This document shows, in pieces, positions 17,100-24,811 of a stretch of DNA of 64,000 bases (positions are counted from its first letter, which is position 1; each line of letters starts with the position of its first letter). The notes below the pieces were generated by a model. It saw only the letters and a program-made list of their open reading frames with translations, was not told where the DNA came from and did not search any database. The position numbers and the translations under genes were made by a program. The DNA comes from 13-2-20CM-66-19 sp036273735 (lineage in GTDB: Bacteria; Pseudomonadota; Gammaproteobacteria; Steroidobacterales; Steroidobacteraceae). The stretch lies in the NCBI GenBank assembly GCA_036273735.1, contig DASUHA010000106.1, positions 1-64,000 on the forward strand, given 5' to 3'.

Positions 17100-17340
17100 G
17101 GCTTTTCCCCTCGCGGCAACGCTCTTGGTGATCTGAACTGAAGAATGGCTGAATCCCCGATGACCTTCAAATTCTCGCTCGCTGCGCTCACCTGCGATAT
17201 CGATCGTCCCGCCGTGAGCGAAGAGCGCTGCTGTAACATCCACCCTCCCACGACTTCCAGGAAAGTGTTGGCATGAGCGCAGAGCCGGGCGCGCCGATCG
17301 AGAGCCTGGCACCGATCCACCACCAGCGAGGTAGCTGACG

Positions 17341-17538
17341 ATGACAAAGCTCGACAAGCCGCTGAAGCGTGAACTCCTGATCGATCAGAAGCCGTATGTA
17401 CTCACGATCGAGCCGGAGCGCCTTAAACTCGTGCTCAAGGGGCACCGCAAAGGACTCGAATTCGCGTGGCACGACCTGGTGAGCGGTGAGGCGGCGCTCG
17501 CCACGGCGCTCAACGCGTCCTTGAAGCAATCCCACTGA
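17341..17538 (+). CDS. Conserved small hypothetical protein
   Basis: The 65-residue soluble protein (KPLKRELLIDQKPYVLTIEPERLKLVLKGHRKGLEFAWHDLVSG) looks like a small beta-rich protein widely annotated as hypothetical. It has regular codon use and no signal peptide. I cannot assign a function. It lies between the divergent amidase gene and the secreted hydrolase. Confidence 0.7.
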   Translation: MTKLDKPLKRELLIDQKPYVLTIEPERLKLVLKGHRKGLEFAWHDLVSGEAALATALNASLKQSH

Positions 17539-17801
17539 TCGGCCGGACCCAGGCCGCTCGTGCGCTCGGAGCAGCCTGTGTCGAACCGCCTCGGAAATCT
17601 CCTTCAGAGAGTGCAGACCCAGCGGATGACCGGGTCATTCATCCGCATCGCTGAGCCTATGCGCCGCAAGCTCACGCTTCGCCGGGCGCAGGAGCCTCGA
17701 GGCGGGCTCGTGAGTCTGGTTTATGGAGTTGACCTTGAATCCGTCCAAGACGAGACGCGGCCCGTACGCTAAAACACGCCTGTCATCATGAGGGCGCTCC
17801 G
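17539..17801. other. Intergenic stretch without a recognised gene
   Basis: A 70-codon frame (17560-17772) lacks a ribosome site and coding character. No hairpin with a T run is evident. It probably holds the promoter of the following hydrolase gene. Confidence 0.4.
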
Positions 17802-19145
17802 ATGTGGAAATCTCTGCTCCCGGGCACGATAGGCGCCGTCGCGCTCGGTGTCCTGCTCACGGCCCCCACCGTGCAGGCACGCGCTGTCGGAAACTGCCAT
17901 GTCGGCAGCTATCGGCTTACCGATGGAAGGCTGGTCGACATCTCACCCGACGATGGGGATACGTTGCAGTGGCAGCAGTTCGATGGCGAGACCGGCGTGC
18001 TCCACAAGGGCGCGGATGGGGCCTGGATGAGCACGTATGGCTGGACCGATCATGCCGACGGCAAGACCGTCAGGTTTTCGGCATGTGGCGCGCGCCGTAT
18101 CGACTTCGCCGGGGTTTCCGGTCGGCAAATCGCGTTCGATGTGAGGACTTCTACATTCACGAGCCACGGCACGAGGCTCGTGGGTCGTCTGATCCTGCCG
18201 AAAGGCACGAACAGGGTGGCGGTCGTCGTCTTCGTGCATGGCTCGGAGAATGCCTCGGCGCTCGATACCTGGGCCCTGCAGCGCATTCTGCCCGCCGAAG
18301 GCGTTGGCATGTTCGTCTACGACAAACGGGGAACGGGCAAGTCCGGAGGCGTCTACACCCAGGACTTCAACCTGTTGGCGGACGACGCGGTCGCCGCGGT
18401 ACACGAAGCCCGGCATCTGGCGGGCGCGCGTCTGAGCCGCATCGGCTATCACGGCACGAGCCAGGGCGGATGGGTGGCGCCCATTGCCGCGAATCGCGCC
18501 GCGGTTGACTTCGTCATCGTCGCCTACGGCTTGGCGGTGAGTGTGATCGCCGAGGATCAGGAGGCAGTGGAGCTGCAGCTCGGCGAAAAAGGCTATTCCG
18601 CCACGGACATCGCCGATGCGCTGACGGTTGCAAAGGCGGCGGAGGCCGTGTTTGTCAGTGACTTCAAGAGCGGCATCGACGAGTTCGACGCGGTACGGTC
18701 TCGGTACAGAAGCAAACCCTGGTTCAAGGATGTGCAGGGCGACTTCATATTCCTGGTATTGCCGCAGTCGAAGTCGCAGCTGCGCGCCATGGGTCCGAAG
18801 TTCGACTGGCATACACCCTTCAACTACGATCCGATGCCGACTCTGAGGGCGGGCAAGGTCCCGCAGCTATGGGTGCTGGGCGGTGAGGACTATCAGGCCC
18901 CCAGTGCCGAGACCCGCCGCCGTCTGGATTCACTCATCGCGCAGCGGCACCCCTTCACGGTGGCCTACTACCCCAAAGCGCAGCACGGCATCATGTTGTT
19001 CGAGACCGAGGCGGATGGCTCGCGGGTTCCGACCCGCATCGCTCCGGGCTACTTCCGCATGATCCGCGATTTTGCCCGCGACGGCCGGCTTCGCGGCAGC
19101 TACGGCGATGCCGAGCTGACACCTCCGGCCGCGAGCGGACACTAG
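17802..19145 (+). CDS. Secreted alpha/beta hydrolase
   Basis: The 447-residue protein has a signal peptide (residues 1-26, ending VQARA) and an N-terminal beta domain of about 130 residues. An alpha/beta hydrolase core follows: VVVFVHGSENAS (oxyanion hole), a FVYDKRGTGKSGG strand, nucleophile Ser220 in GYHGTSQGGWVAP, LWVLGGEDYQAPS (likely acid) and KAQHGIMLFE (likely His). The fold is that of dienelactone hydrolase/S9-like esterases. The substrate is unknown. It runs convergently into the EamA exporter gene. Confidence 0.85.
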   Translation: MWKSLLPGTIGAVALGVLLTAPTVQARAVGNCHVGSYRLTDGRLVDISPDDGDTLQWQQFDGETGVLHKGADGAWMSTYGWTDHADGKTVRFSACGARRIDFAGVSGRQIAFDVRTSTFTSHGTRLVGRLILPKGTNRVAVVVFVHGSENASALDTWALQRILPAEGVGMFVYDKRGTGKSGGVYTQDFNLLADDAVAAVHEARHLAGARLSRIGYHGTSQGGWVAPIAANRAAVDFVIVAYGLAVSVIAEDQEAVELQLGEKGYSATDIADALTVAKAAEAVFVSDFKSGIDEFDAVRSRYRSKPWFKDVQGDFIFLVLPQSKSQLRAMGPKFDWHTPFNYDPMPTLRAGKVPQLWVLGGEDYQAPSAETRRRLDSLIAQRHPFTVAYYPKAQHGIMLFETEADGSRVPTRIAPGYFRMIRDFARDGRLRGSYGDAELTPPAASGH

Positions 19146-19182
19146 CGGGCCGGTCGCGCTGGCTGCCGGCCCTGAGCCGAGC

Positions 19183-20082
19183 TCAGGCGGCTCGAGTGCG
19201 GTGTATCAACACTCCGCCGATCACGAGCCCGATGCCGGTGAGCTCGACGGCACTGGGAATCTGATGGAGCACCAGCGCGCCGATCAGGCTCGCCATTGCC
19301 GGCAATAGCGAGAGGAGAAGCGCAAACGTAGCGCGCGGCAGGCGCGCCATGGCCAACTGGTCGCAGACGTAAGGGATCACCGAGGAGCAGATGCCGACGC
19401 CGATGCCGGCGGCGAGCAGCGTCGGACTCGGGAAGGCTGGCAACGCGTCGCGGATCCCGATCGGGAAGGCAACGATCATGGCCACGAGCATCGCGACGCC
19501 CAAGCGATCTATTCCGGCGGTGCCGCCGTCGGCGGCGATGCGATGTCCGAGGATGATGTAGAGAACGAATAGCGCGCAGTTCGCGAAGGCGAAAATGAAT
19601 CCGACTGGCTGGCCGGAAAAGCGGACGTCGGCGAGCAGGTAGACACCTGCGACGGCGAGGGCCAGAGCAGCGATATTGCGTGCGCTGCGCGCGCCGAGGG
19701 CAGCGAGCCCGATCGGGCCGACGAACTCGATCGCGCCGACCGTGCCGAGCGGTACGCGGTCGATGGCGAGATAGAAGCACACATTCATCAGCGCGAGCAC
19801 GCCTCCTAGCAGCAGAACGCTCCGCCGGGCGGCGGGCTTGAGGCCACGGTAGTAGCGCCAGGGTTGCCGCCACGCCGCGAATACCACTGCCGCGCTCGCG
19901 ATCCTCAGCCACGCAACCCCGAGTGGCGCGATGCGCGCAAACAGCAGCACCGCGAACGCAGGACCCAGATAGTGGAACACGGCGCTGACCAGGAAGAAGG
20001 CGAGCGGCGGAACGCGCTCGCCGCGGTGAGACACGGCCGCAGAGGCCGGTAAGGGAATCGGGGGTGATGGCGCGGGCTTCAT
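19183..20082 (-). CDS. EamA/RhtA family inner-membrane exporter
   Basis: The 299-residue protein has ten hydrophobic segments in two EamA halves. It resembles RhtA, the threonine/homoserine exporter (AFFLVSAVFHYLGPAFAVLLFARIAPLGVAWLRI; RVPLGTVGAIEFVGPIGLA; SVIPYVCDQLAMARLPRATFALLLSLLPAMASLIGALVLHQIPS). It is divergent from an Lrp/AsnC-type regulator 50 bp away, an arrangement in which the regulator commonly controls amino-acid export. The transported amino acid is not determined. Confidence 0.88.
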   Translation of the reverse strand: MKPAPSPPIPLPASAAVSHRGERVPPLAFFLVSAVFHYLGPAFAVLLFARIAPLGVAWLRIASAAVVFAAWRQPWRYYRGLKPAARRSVLLLGGVLALMNVCFYLAIDRVPLGTVGAIEFVGPIGLAALGARSARNIAALALAVAGVYLLADVRFSGQPVGFIFAFANCALFVLYIILGHRIAADGGTAGIDRLGVAMLVAMIVAFPIGIRDALPAFPSPTLLAAGIGVGICSSVIPYVCDQLAMARLPRATFALLLSLLPAMASLIGALVLHQIPSAVELTGIGLVIGGVLIHRTRAA

Positions 20083-20110
20083 GGCGAGCGCATAATCGCA
20101 CCTAAAACCC

Positions 20111-20135
20111 GCATTTATAATGGAGATGTTAATGC
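20111..20135. promoter_or_regulatory. Shared divergent promoter region with an imperfect dyad
   Basis: A consensus -10 hexamer, TATAAT (20116-20121, plus strand), sits inside an imperfect dyad GCATTTA (20111-20117)/TTAATGC (20129-20135). No good -35 is visible. The site lies between the exporter and regulator genes, where an Lrp-type protein would bind. Function is inferred. Confidence 0.4.
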
Positions 20136-20653
20136 CTACCGCGAGAAAGCGCGTTAATATGAAGGCAGATCGCCGATCTAGCCTTCAGATATCGCATCTG
20201 CTCGAGGATGCGCTCAACGTCAAGATTCTTGCCCTACTCATGGAGAGCCCGCGCATCACCGTGTCGGAGCTGGCGCGACGAGTCGGGATGTCCGCCCCCG
20301 CCACGCGCGAGCGGATGGATCGCCTGGAGGAGGCGGGTGTCACCAGGGGCTGTCGCCTCGAGGTCGATCCGGCAGCGTTGGGCTATCCCCTGGCGGCTTA
20401 CGTACGCGTCCGTCCGACGTACGGCAAGTTACCGAAGATCATCGAGCTGGCGGCGTCCTTACCTCAGGTCGTGGAATGTCACCGAATCACGGGCGAGGAT
20501 TGCTTCATCCTCAAGGTGTACCTCGAGTCGCTCGACAAGCTGGATGTGATCCTCGATCAGTTTCTCGCCTACGGACAGACCACGACGTCCATCGTACAGT
20601 CGACGCCCGTGGCTCCACGGTACCTGCCGCTGCCCGTGATCCGATCGCCGTAG
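20132..20653 (+). CDS. Lrp/AsnC family transcriptional regulator
   Basis: The protein (about 173 residues) has an N-terminal helix-turn-helix (VKILALLMESPRITVSELARRVGMSAPATRERMDRLEEAGVTRG) and a C-terminal RAM/AsnC ligand-binding domain (AYVRVRPTYGKLPKIIELAASLPQVVECHRITGEDCFILKVYLESLDKLDVILDQF). Four in-frame ATGs lie between 20120 and 20159. I chose 20132 because GGAG lies six bases upstream, but if transcription starts from the TATAAT at 20116 then 20159 would be better. It probably senses an amino acid and regulates the divergent exporter. Confidence 0.88.
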   Translation: MPTARKRVNMKADRRSSLQISHLLEDALNVKILALLMESPRITVSELARRVGMSAPATRERMDRLEEAGVTRGCRLEVDPAALGYPLAAYVRVRPTYGKLPKIIELAASLPQVVECHRITGEDCFILKVYLESLDKLDVILDQFLAYGQTTTSIVQSTPVAPRYLPLPVIRSP

Positions 20654-20686
20654 ACGAGAAACTCCGGGGGCTTTTCGGCCAAGCGG

Positions 20687-21178
20687 TCATTGCTTGGCGT
20701 GAGCTCCCGGCATGAGGGATTTGTACATCCCCGGCTGATAGTTGCCGGCGACCGTACGCAGCGCGATGTTGAGGCGATTCCATGCGTTGATGTTGGTTAT
20801 CGCGAGCGTGAGGTCGACGAGCTCCTCGTCGGTGAAATGCGGCTTGACGCGCTCGTATACCTCATCCGGCACGTGACCCTCGGTAACCCGCGTTACCGCC
20901 TCGGTCCACTCGAGCGCTGCACGCTCACGCTCGTCGAAAAAGGGGGTTTCCCGCCAGGCATCGAGAGTGTAGAGGCGCTGCTCGGACTCGCCCTCGGCGC
21001 GCGCATCCTTGGTATGCATATCCAGGCATTGGGCGCAGCCGTTGATCTGCGAGGCGCGCGTCTTGATGAGGTGCAGCAGGCGGGACTCGAGTTTCGAGCC
21101 GTGCAGGTAGGCCTCGATCGCCAACAGGAGCTGCATCACCTTGGGGTTGGCTTGCCGGAATTCGATGCGGGCTTTCAT
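20687..21178 (-). CDS. Carboxymuconolactone decarboxylase/AhpD-like family protein
   Basis: The 163-residue helical protein has the AhpD-like active site CAQCLDMH (Cys48, Cys51, His55), typical of the peroxidase-active CMD branch. Its start follows a strong AAGGAGATCGAC ribosome site. It lies directly downstream of an ECF41 sigma factor gene. ECF41 loci are known for exactly this partner class (carboxymuconolactone decarboxylases, oxidoreductases, epimerases). It is probably the main target of that sigma factor and may handle organic peroxides. Confidence 0.93.
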   Translation of the reverse strand: MKARIEFRQANPKVMQLLLAIEAYLHGSKLESRLLHLIKTRASQINGCAQCLDMHTKDARAEGESEQRLYTLDAWRETPFFDERERAALEWTEAVTRVTEGHVPDEVYERVKPHFTDEELVDLTLAITNINAWNRLNIALRTVAGNYQPGMYKSLMPGAHAKQ

Positions 21179-21214
21179 GTCGATCTCCTTCGTGGATGGG
21201 GTGTCTGCTCCGTA

Positions 21215-21241
21215 GACGAAGAGCAGCGCCGGCCTGTGACA
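21215..21241 (-). promoter_or_regulatory. ECF41-type promoter of the CMD gene
   Basis: On the minus strand TGTCACA (21235-21241), a 16-bp spacer and CGTC (21215-21218) match the published ECF41 promoter signature exactly. Transcription would start about 30 bases before the CMD start codon at 21178. Confidence 0.88.
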
Positions 21242-21248
21242 GGAACGC

Positions 21249-22127
21249 TCAATCAGCCGCGATCACCGCCTGCGCGCCGAGCTTGCTCGGGTTCAGAACC
21301 GTGAACACATCGAGGATCCGCACTCCATCCGTGCGCACGGTGATGACTGAGAAAAGCGCCTCGCCGGCTCGTAGCGCCAGCGCCGGCTCGCCGTTCACGG
21401 CGGTCATCTCGAACGTCAGGCGATCCAGGTGACGTGCCACCGCGCCCAGCGCGAAGCGCACGACCCGTTCCCGCCCGCGAATCACTTTGAGCGCGGCTCG
21501 AGCCCGGCCGCCGCCGTCGGAAACCCAGCTCGCGCCCTCGGCCACGAGCTTGAGGAGCGCGGCCTTGTCCTGTGTTTGCATCGCATGCACGAAGCGCTCG
21601 AGCACGGCGCGGCGCGCGGCTTCGGTCACCTCGGTGCGAGGCCGCTGATCACGCACGCGCTTACGGGCGCGGCTCACCATCTGACGGCAGGCCGCCTCGC
21701 TCTTGCCGAGGATCTGAGCGATCTCGGGATAGGCGGTGTCGAACACCTCATGCAGCAGGAAGGCGGCGCGCTCATCCGGGGTGAGCTGCTCGAGCACGAC
21801 CAGGAATGCAATCGAGAGGCTGGATGACAGCTCGGCGTGCGCGTCCGCCGCGGGCGCGGATTCGCCGATCAGCGGTTCGGGAAGCCAGGGCCCCACGTAG
21901 TGCTCGCGCTCCGCGCGTGCGGCGCGCAGCCGATCGATGCACAGCCGCGTCACCGTGGTCACGAGCCAGGCTTCGGGCGATCGCAGCTCATCCGATGCGC
22001 CCCGATGCCAGCGCAGGTAGGCGTCCTGCAGCACATCGTCCGCGTCCACGCGCGAGCTGAGCATGCGGTAGGCGATGCCGAAGAGCCGCGGCCGGTGGCG
22101 CTCGAATTCGCCGGAACGATCCTGCAT
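21249..22127 (-). CDS. ECF41 family RNA polymerase sigma factor with SnoaL-like C-terminal domain
   Basis: The 292-residue protein has sigma region 2 (HRPRLFGIAYRMLSSRVDADDVLQDAYLRW), region 4 (LTPDERAAFLLHEVFDTAYPEIAQILGKSEAACRQMVSRARKRV) and a SnoaL/NTF2-like C-terminal extension. The ECF41 marks WVSDGGGRARAA and NPSKL are both present; in this family the extension acts as a built-in regulator in place of an anti-sigma factor. I chose the ATG at 22127 because the promoter at 22176-22202 would place the transcript start near 22169, leaving a normal leader; the frame is open to 22214. Confidence 0.94.
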   Translation of the reverse strand: MQDRSGEFERHRPRLFGIAYRMLSSRVDADDVLQDAYLRWHRGASDELRSPEAWLVTTVTRLCIDRLRAARAEREHYVGPWLPEPLIGESAPAADAHAELSSSLSIAFLVVLEQLTPDERAAFLLHEVFDTAYPEIAQILGKSEAACRQMVSRARKRVRDQRPRTEVTEAARRAVLERFVHAMQTQDKAALLKLVAEGASWVSDGGGRARAALKVIRGRERVVRFALGAVARHLDRLTFEMTAVNGEPALALRAGEALFSVITVRTDGVRILDVFTVLNPSKLGAQAVIAAD

Positions 22128-22175
22128 CGGGCTCACGATCGGAATACCTTTTTGGGTCGCCACTTCCTCACTATA

Positions 22176-22202
22176 GACGGGCGGGCTGCGCGCTCTGTGA
22201 CA
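22176..22202 (-). promoter_or_regulatory. ECF41-type promoter of the sigma factor gene itself
   Basis: Minus strand TGTCACA (22196-22202), 16 bp, CGTC (22176-22179): the same signature with the same spacing as the one in front of the CMD gene. It predicts autoregulation of the sigma factor. Confidence 0.82.
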
Positions 22203-22266
22203 CACGCGCCCCATTGCGGCCTCTCTTCCGGCGAGCGAGACTGCGCCAGCGCGTAGAGGTCACCCC

Positions 22267-23004
22267 ATGACACGGCAGGAATTCACGGCACTCCTGCGCA
22301 AGCTCGAGAAGCACCACGGGCCCATCGTCTTTGCGGAGCCTACGGACCCCTATGAGCTCATCGTCTATGCCAACTGCGGTTATCCGCCATCCCAGGACAA
22401 CTGCCGCAAGGGATTTGAGGCGCTGAAGCGCAGTGTCGGGCTCTCCCCGGCCGCGCTTCTGGGCGCGAGCGACAGGCTGCTCGCCAAGGTGCTCCGAGCA
22501 GGCGGAATCGTACCGGAGCTGCGGGCATCGCGGCTCAAGCTCATTGCCCGGCTCGTGATCGAGGACTTTGGCGGCGATCTGCGCAGCGCGCTCGACGGCT
22601 CGAAAGAGGCCCGAAAAGCGCTCAAACGCTTTCCGACGATCGGCGATCCCGGCGCGGACAAGATTCTTCTCTTTTGTGCCGGCGTGCCGATCGCGGCGGT
22701 TCCGTCGAACTGTCCGCACGTACCGCTGCGCCTCGGGTTGGGAGCCGAGCGCTCGAGCTACGCTGCGAGCTATCGGTCCGTGCAGGAGGCGCTGATGCGG
22801 CTGCTGGACGAGCCCGATGAGATGAGGCGTGCCTATCTGCTCCTCAGACATCACGGCCGGGAGCTCTGCCATCGGACGGCTCCCCTCTGCGGGCGCTGCC
22901 CAGTCGTGCGGATGTGCCCTTACGGTCGGGAATACGGCACGCCTGCACAGGACAAGCCGGATCATGGAAACCGGGGTAAAAAGCGACCCGTCACAGTCGC
23001 ATGA
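22267..23004 (+). CDS. Endonuclease III-like HhH protein with [4Fe-4S] cluster and altered catalytic positions
   Basis: The 245-residue protein has the HhH-GPD architecture and a C-terminal iron-sulfur motif C-x6-C-x2-C-x5-C (Cys201, Cys208, Cys211, Cys217) as in Nth and MutY. The hairpin region reads FPTIGDPGADKILLF (residues 122-136). Aligned with LPGVGRKTA of E. coli Nth, the catalytic Lys position is Pro128, although Lys132 is close by. The strand that should hold the catalytic Asp (VDTHIFRV in Nth) reads AVPSNCPHVPLRL, with Pro where Asp is expected. It may bind DNA without Nth-type lyase activity. The alignment was made by eye. Confidence 0.8.
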   Translation: MTRQEFTALLRKLEKHHGPIVFAEPTDPYELIVYANCGYPPSQDNCRKGFEALKRSVGLSPAALLGASDRLLAKVLRAGGIVPELRASRLKLIARLVIEDFGGDLRSALDGSKEARKALKRFPTIGDPGADKILLFCAGVPIAAVPSNCPHVPLRLGLGAERSSYAASYRSVQEALMRLLDEPDEMRRAYLLLRHHGRELCHRTAPLCGRCPVVRMCPYGREYGTPAQDKPDHGNRGKKRPVTVA

Positions 23005-23133
23005 CTCTTGCAGCCATGGCCGCAGCAGCAACTTTTCGCGCAGCTCGGTGTTCTAGCGCTCGAGAGTGGTGTCGCAGCCGCCAAAGCGGCCGGCTGGCAC
23101 CGTCATTCAGTGTGCGCTGACGAGGAATCCGAG

Positions 23134-23409
23134 ATGGCCTGGACTCTTTCGAAACAATGGGTTGCGGTGCCCGTGGCCGCGCTGCTCGTGCTCGGTGCAC
23201 CGAACGGCGCCGAGGCGAAGGGCTGCATCAAGGGTGCCGCCGTGGGCGCCGTTGCGGGACACGTCGCGCGGCATCACGCGGTGATGGGCGCGGTAGCCGG
23301 CTGCGTCGTCGGCCACCACCTCGCGAAAAAGAAACAGCGTGAGGAGAAGGAGCGGCGACGGGAGGAGCAGAGGCAATTGCAGCCGGCCACGTCCCCGACC
23401 GCGACCTGA
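23134..23409 (+). CDS. Small exported glycine-zipper protein
   Basis: The 91-residue protein begins at the ATG at 23134 with a signal peptide ending in NGAEA. Glycine-zipper repeats follow (GAAVGAVAGHVARHHAVMGAVAGCVVGHHLA), then a highly charged coiled-coil-like tail (KKKQREEKERRREEQRQ). Proteins with such 2TM glycine zippers often associate with the outer membrane. No specific role can be given. The upstream part of the open frame to 23008 is not coding-like. Confidence 0.72.
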   Translation: MAWTLSKQWVAVPVAALLVLGAPNGAEAKGCIKGAAVGAVAGHVARHHAVMGAVAGCVVGHHLAKKKQREEKERRREEQRQLQPATSPTAT

Positions 23410-23429
23410 AGGGCTGCCCGGCCGCGGGC

Positions 23430-23873
23430 TCATCGGGCCCGATAGATATCAGGGTTCCTGAGCTCCATGTGGCGCTCGGGTTGCGCGAGCGGTACGAAGC
23501 CGAACCGGCTGTACAAGGCGTGCGCGTCGTTGGTCACGAGACTCCAGCGGCGAAGACCTTGAAGGAGGGGATGGTCGAAGGCCATCTGGAGCAGAGCTTT
23601 CGATAGGCCCCGACGACGATGTTCCTCGAGCACGTAGACGTCGCAGACGTAACAGAACGTCGCATAATCGGAAACGAAACGGGCGAGACCGACCTGCGCT
23701 CCGCCGGCATCGTAGGCACCGATGCAGAGGGACCCGGACACTGCGCGCTCGACCACCTCGAGCGGGACGCCTGGCGACCAATATGCCCGACTCAAGTACG
23801 CGTGAATCGCGTGCAGATCGAGGCGGGCGCGGTCATCGGAGATGGTGTAGGAACCGACACTTTGGACCGGCAA
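23430..23873 (-). CDS. GNAT family N-acetyltransferase
   Basis: The 147-residue protein shows the GNAT acetyl-CoA-binding motif A, VYVLEEHRRRGLSKALLQMAF (Q/RxxGxG/A form EEHRRRGLS), the preceding strand FCYVCDVYVL and a C-terminal YSRFGFVPLAQPERHMEL typical of the family. N-terminal residues (YLSRAYWSPGVPLEVVERAV) resemble a widespread subgroup annotated as acetyltransferase. The acceptor is unknown. Confidence 0.9.
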   Translation of the reverse strand: MPVQSVGSYTISDDRARLDLHAIHAYLSRAYWSPGVPLEVVERAVSGSLCIGAYDAGGAQVGLARFVSDYATFCYVCDVYVLEEHRRRGLSKALLQMAFDHPLLQGLRRWSLVTNDAHALYSRFGFVPLAQPERHMELRNPDIYRAR

Positions 23874-23882
23874 GATACACCT

Positions 23883-24248
23883 TCAGACCCAGACGTCATT
23901 AGGCGCAGTGCGCTCGCCGCCCTCGCCGCCGGTGTTCACCAGCCCTCGCGGCTCTATCAACAGCAACTTCACCTCTCCCTCCGCGTAGGGCTTGTGCCGC
24001 ACGCCCTTCGGCACGACAAACATCTCGCCGGCGGCCAGCCGTACGGCTCCATCCTCGAAGTCGATTCGCAGTGTGCCCTCGAGGACGATGAAGGTCTCAT
24101 CCGTCTCTTCGTGGTTGTGCCAGATGAAATCGCCTTCGATCCGGACGAGCTTGAACTGATAGTCGTTCATCTGTGCAACGACCCTGGGCTGCCACTGGTC
24201 CGCGAACAGCCGGAATTTCTGCGCGAAATTGATTGCTCGATAAGCCAT
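23883..24248 (-). CDS. Cupin domain protein
   Basis: The 121-residue single-domain cupin has the metal-site motifs GDFIWHNHEETDETFIVLEGTLRI (HxH, E) and GEMFVVPKGVRHKPYAE (His). Such small cupins bind a divalent metal, and many are isomerases or sensors. It starts with MAYRAINFAQKFRLFADQWQPRVVAQMNDYQFKLVR, common in annotated cupin proteins. It shares orientation with the GNAT gene, nine bases apart, so the two are probably co-transcribed. Confidence 0.88.
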   Translation of the reverse strand: MAYRAINFAQKFRLFADQWQPRVVAQMNDYQFKLVRIEGDFIWHNHEETDETFIVLEGTLRIDFEDGAVRLAAGEMFVVPKGVRHKPYAEGEVKLLLIEPRGLVNTGGEGGERTAPNDVWV

Positions 24249-24419
24249 GGGCCAATAGCGTGACCGATGCCGATGCGCGATAACAGATACAATTTAGAGG
24301 CGGTGCGACCAGAACAGATTGGCAATCGGCCGGGGGCACGCAGGCCCCTCGGAGTGGAGCCAAACGGGGTATGTGTGCTATGCTAAAGGGCTCTGCGAAC
24401 GCAGACCATTCCACACGGC

Positions 24420-24496
24420 GCGCCCGTAGCTCAGTTGGATAGAGCGCATGGCTACGAACCATGAGGTCGGGAGTTCGAATCTCTCCGGGCGCGCCA
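24420..24496 (+). tRNA. tRNA-Arg (anticodon ACG)
   Basis: The 77-base cloverleaf has acceptor arms GCGCCCG/CGGGCGC, a D arm with AGTTGGAT, an anticodon stem CATGG/CCATG around the loop CTACGAA, a T arm with GTTCGAATC, and an encoded CCA end. Anticodon ACG (wobble A is normally inosine) reads CGU/CGC/CGA arginine codons. A possible -10 element TATGCT lies at 24379-24384. Confidence 0.96.
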
Positions 24497-24548
24497 AATT
24501 TCCATTCCTGACATCGAGCCGGAAGCCCGGATGATCGAGTCCGTCTGT

Positions 24549-24675
24549 GGCCAGCCGGATGCCCTATGTGTGAAAGCATCATGAGGTCTCGTGGAGTGAA
24601 CGGCCGTCCGAACGCGGGCAGCGACCCGAGGAGTGCGGTCATCACCACGAGTAGTGAAAGTTTCACGAGCTGCAT
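24549..24675 (-). pseudogene. N-terminal remnant of an S9 family peptidase
   Basis: Behind an AAGGAG ribosome site an ATG at 24675 opens a good signal peptide (VKLSLLVVMTALLGSLPAFG) followed by RPFTPRDLMMLSHIGHPA, the usual mature start of secreted prolyl oligopeptidase-type enzymes. After about 42 codons the similarity stops and the frame runs into unrelated sequence and the tRNA-Arg gene. The catalytic part is missing. The break lies about 50 bp from the tRNA 3' end, suggesting a deletion or integration event there. Confidence 0.5.
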
Positions 24676-24811
24676 CGCCAACTCCTTGTTCGTGGCCGGA
24701 TTGCCGCACACGCGCAGATGACAGTCACAGTGCCACAGGCCGGGCGGACGATCCATTTACAGCCGCTACCTGCTGCCTTAAGGTGGCGCTCAATGGTGGA
24801 GGACGGGATCG

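Noticed and set aside
17560..17772. 70-codon open frame
   Set aside because: No ribosome site, no family, Arg-rich composition typical of chance frames.
24097..24756. 219-codon open frame across the tRNA gene
   Set aside because: Its middle part is a translation of tRNA-Arg, a well-known annotation artefact. Only the first 40 or so codons from 24675 resemble a real protein and are given as a remnant.
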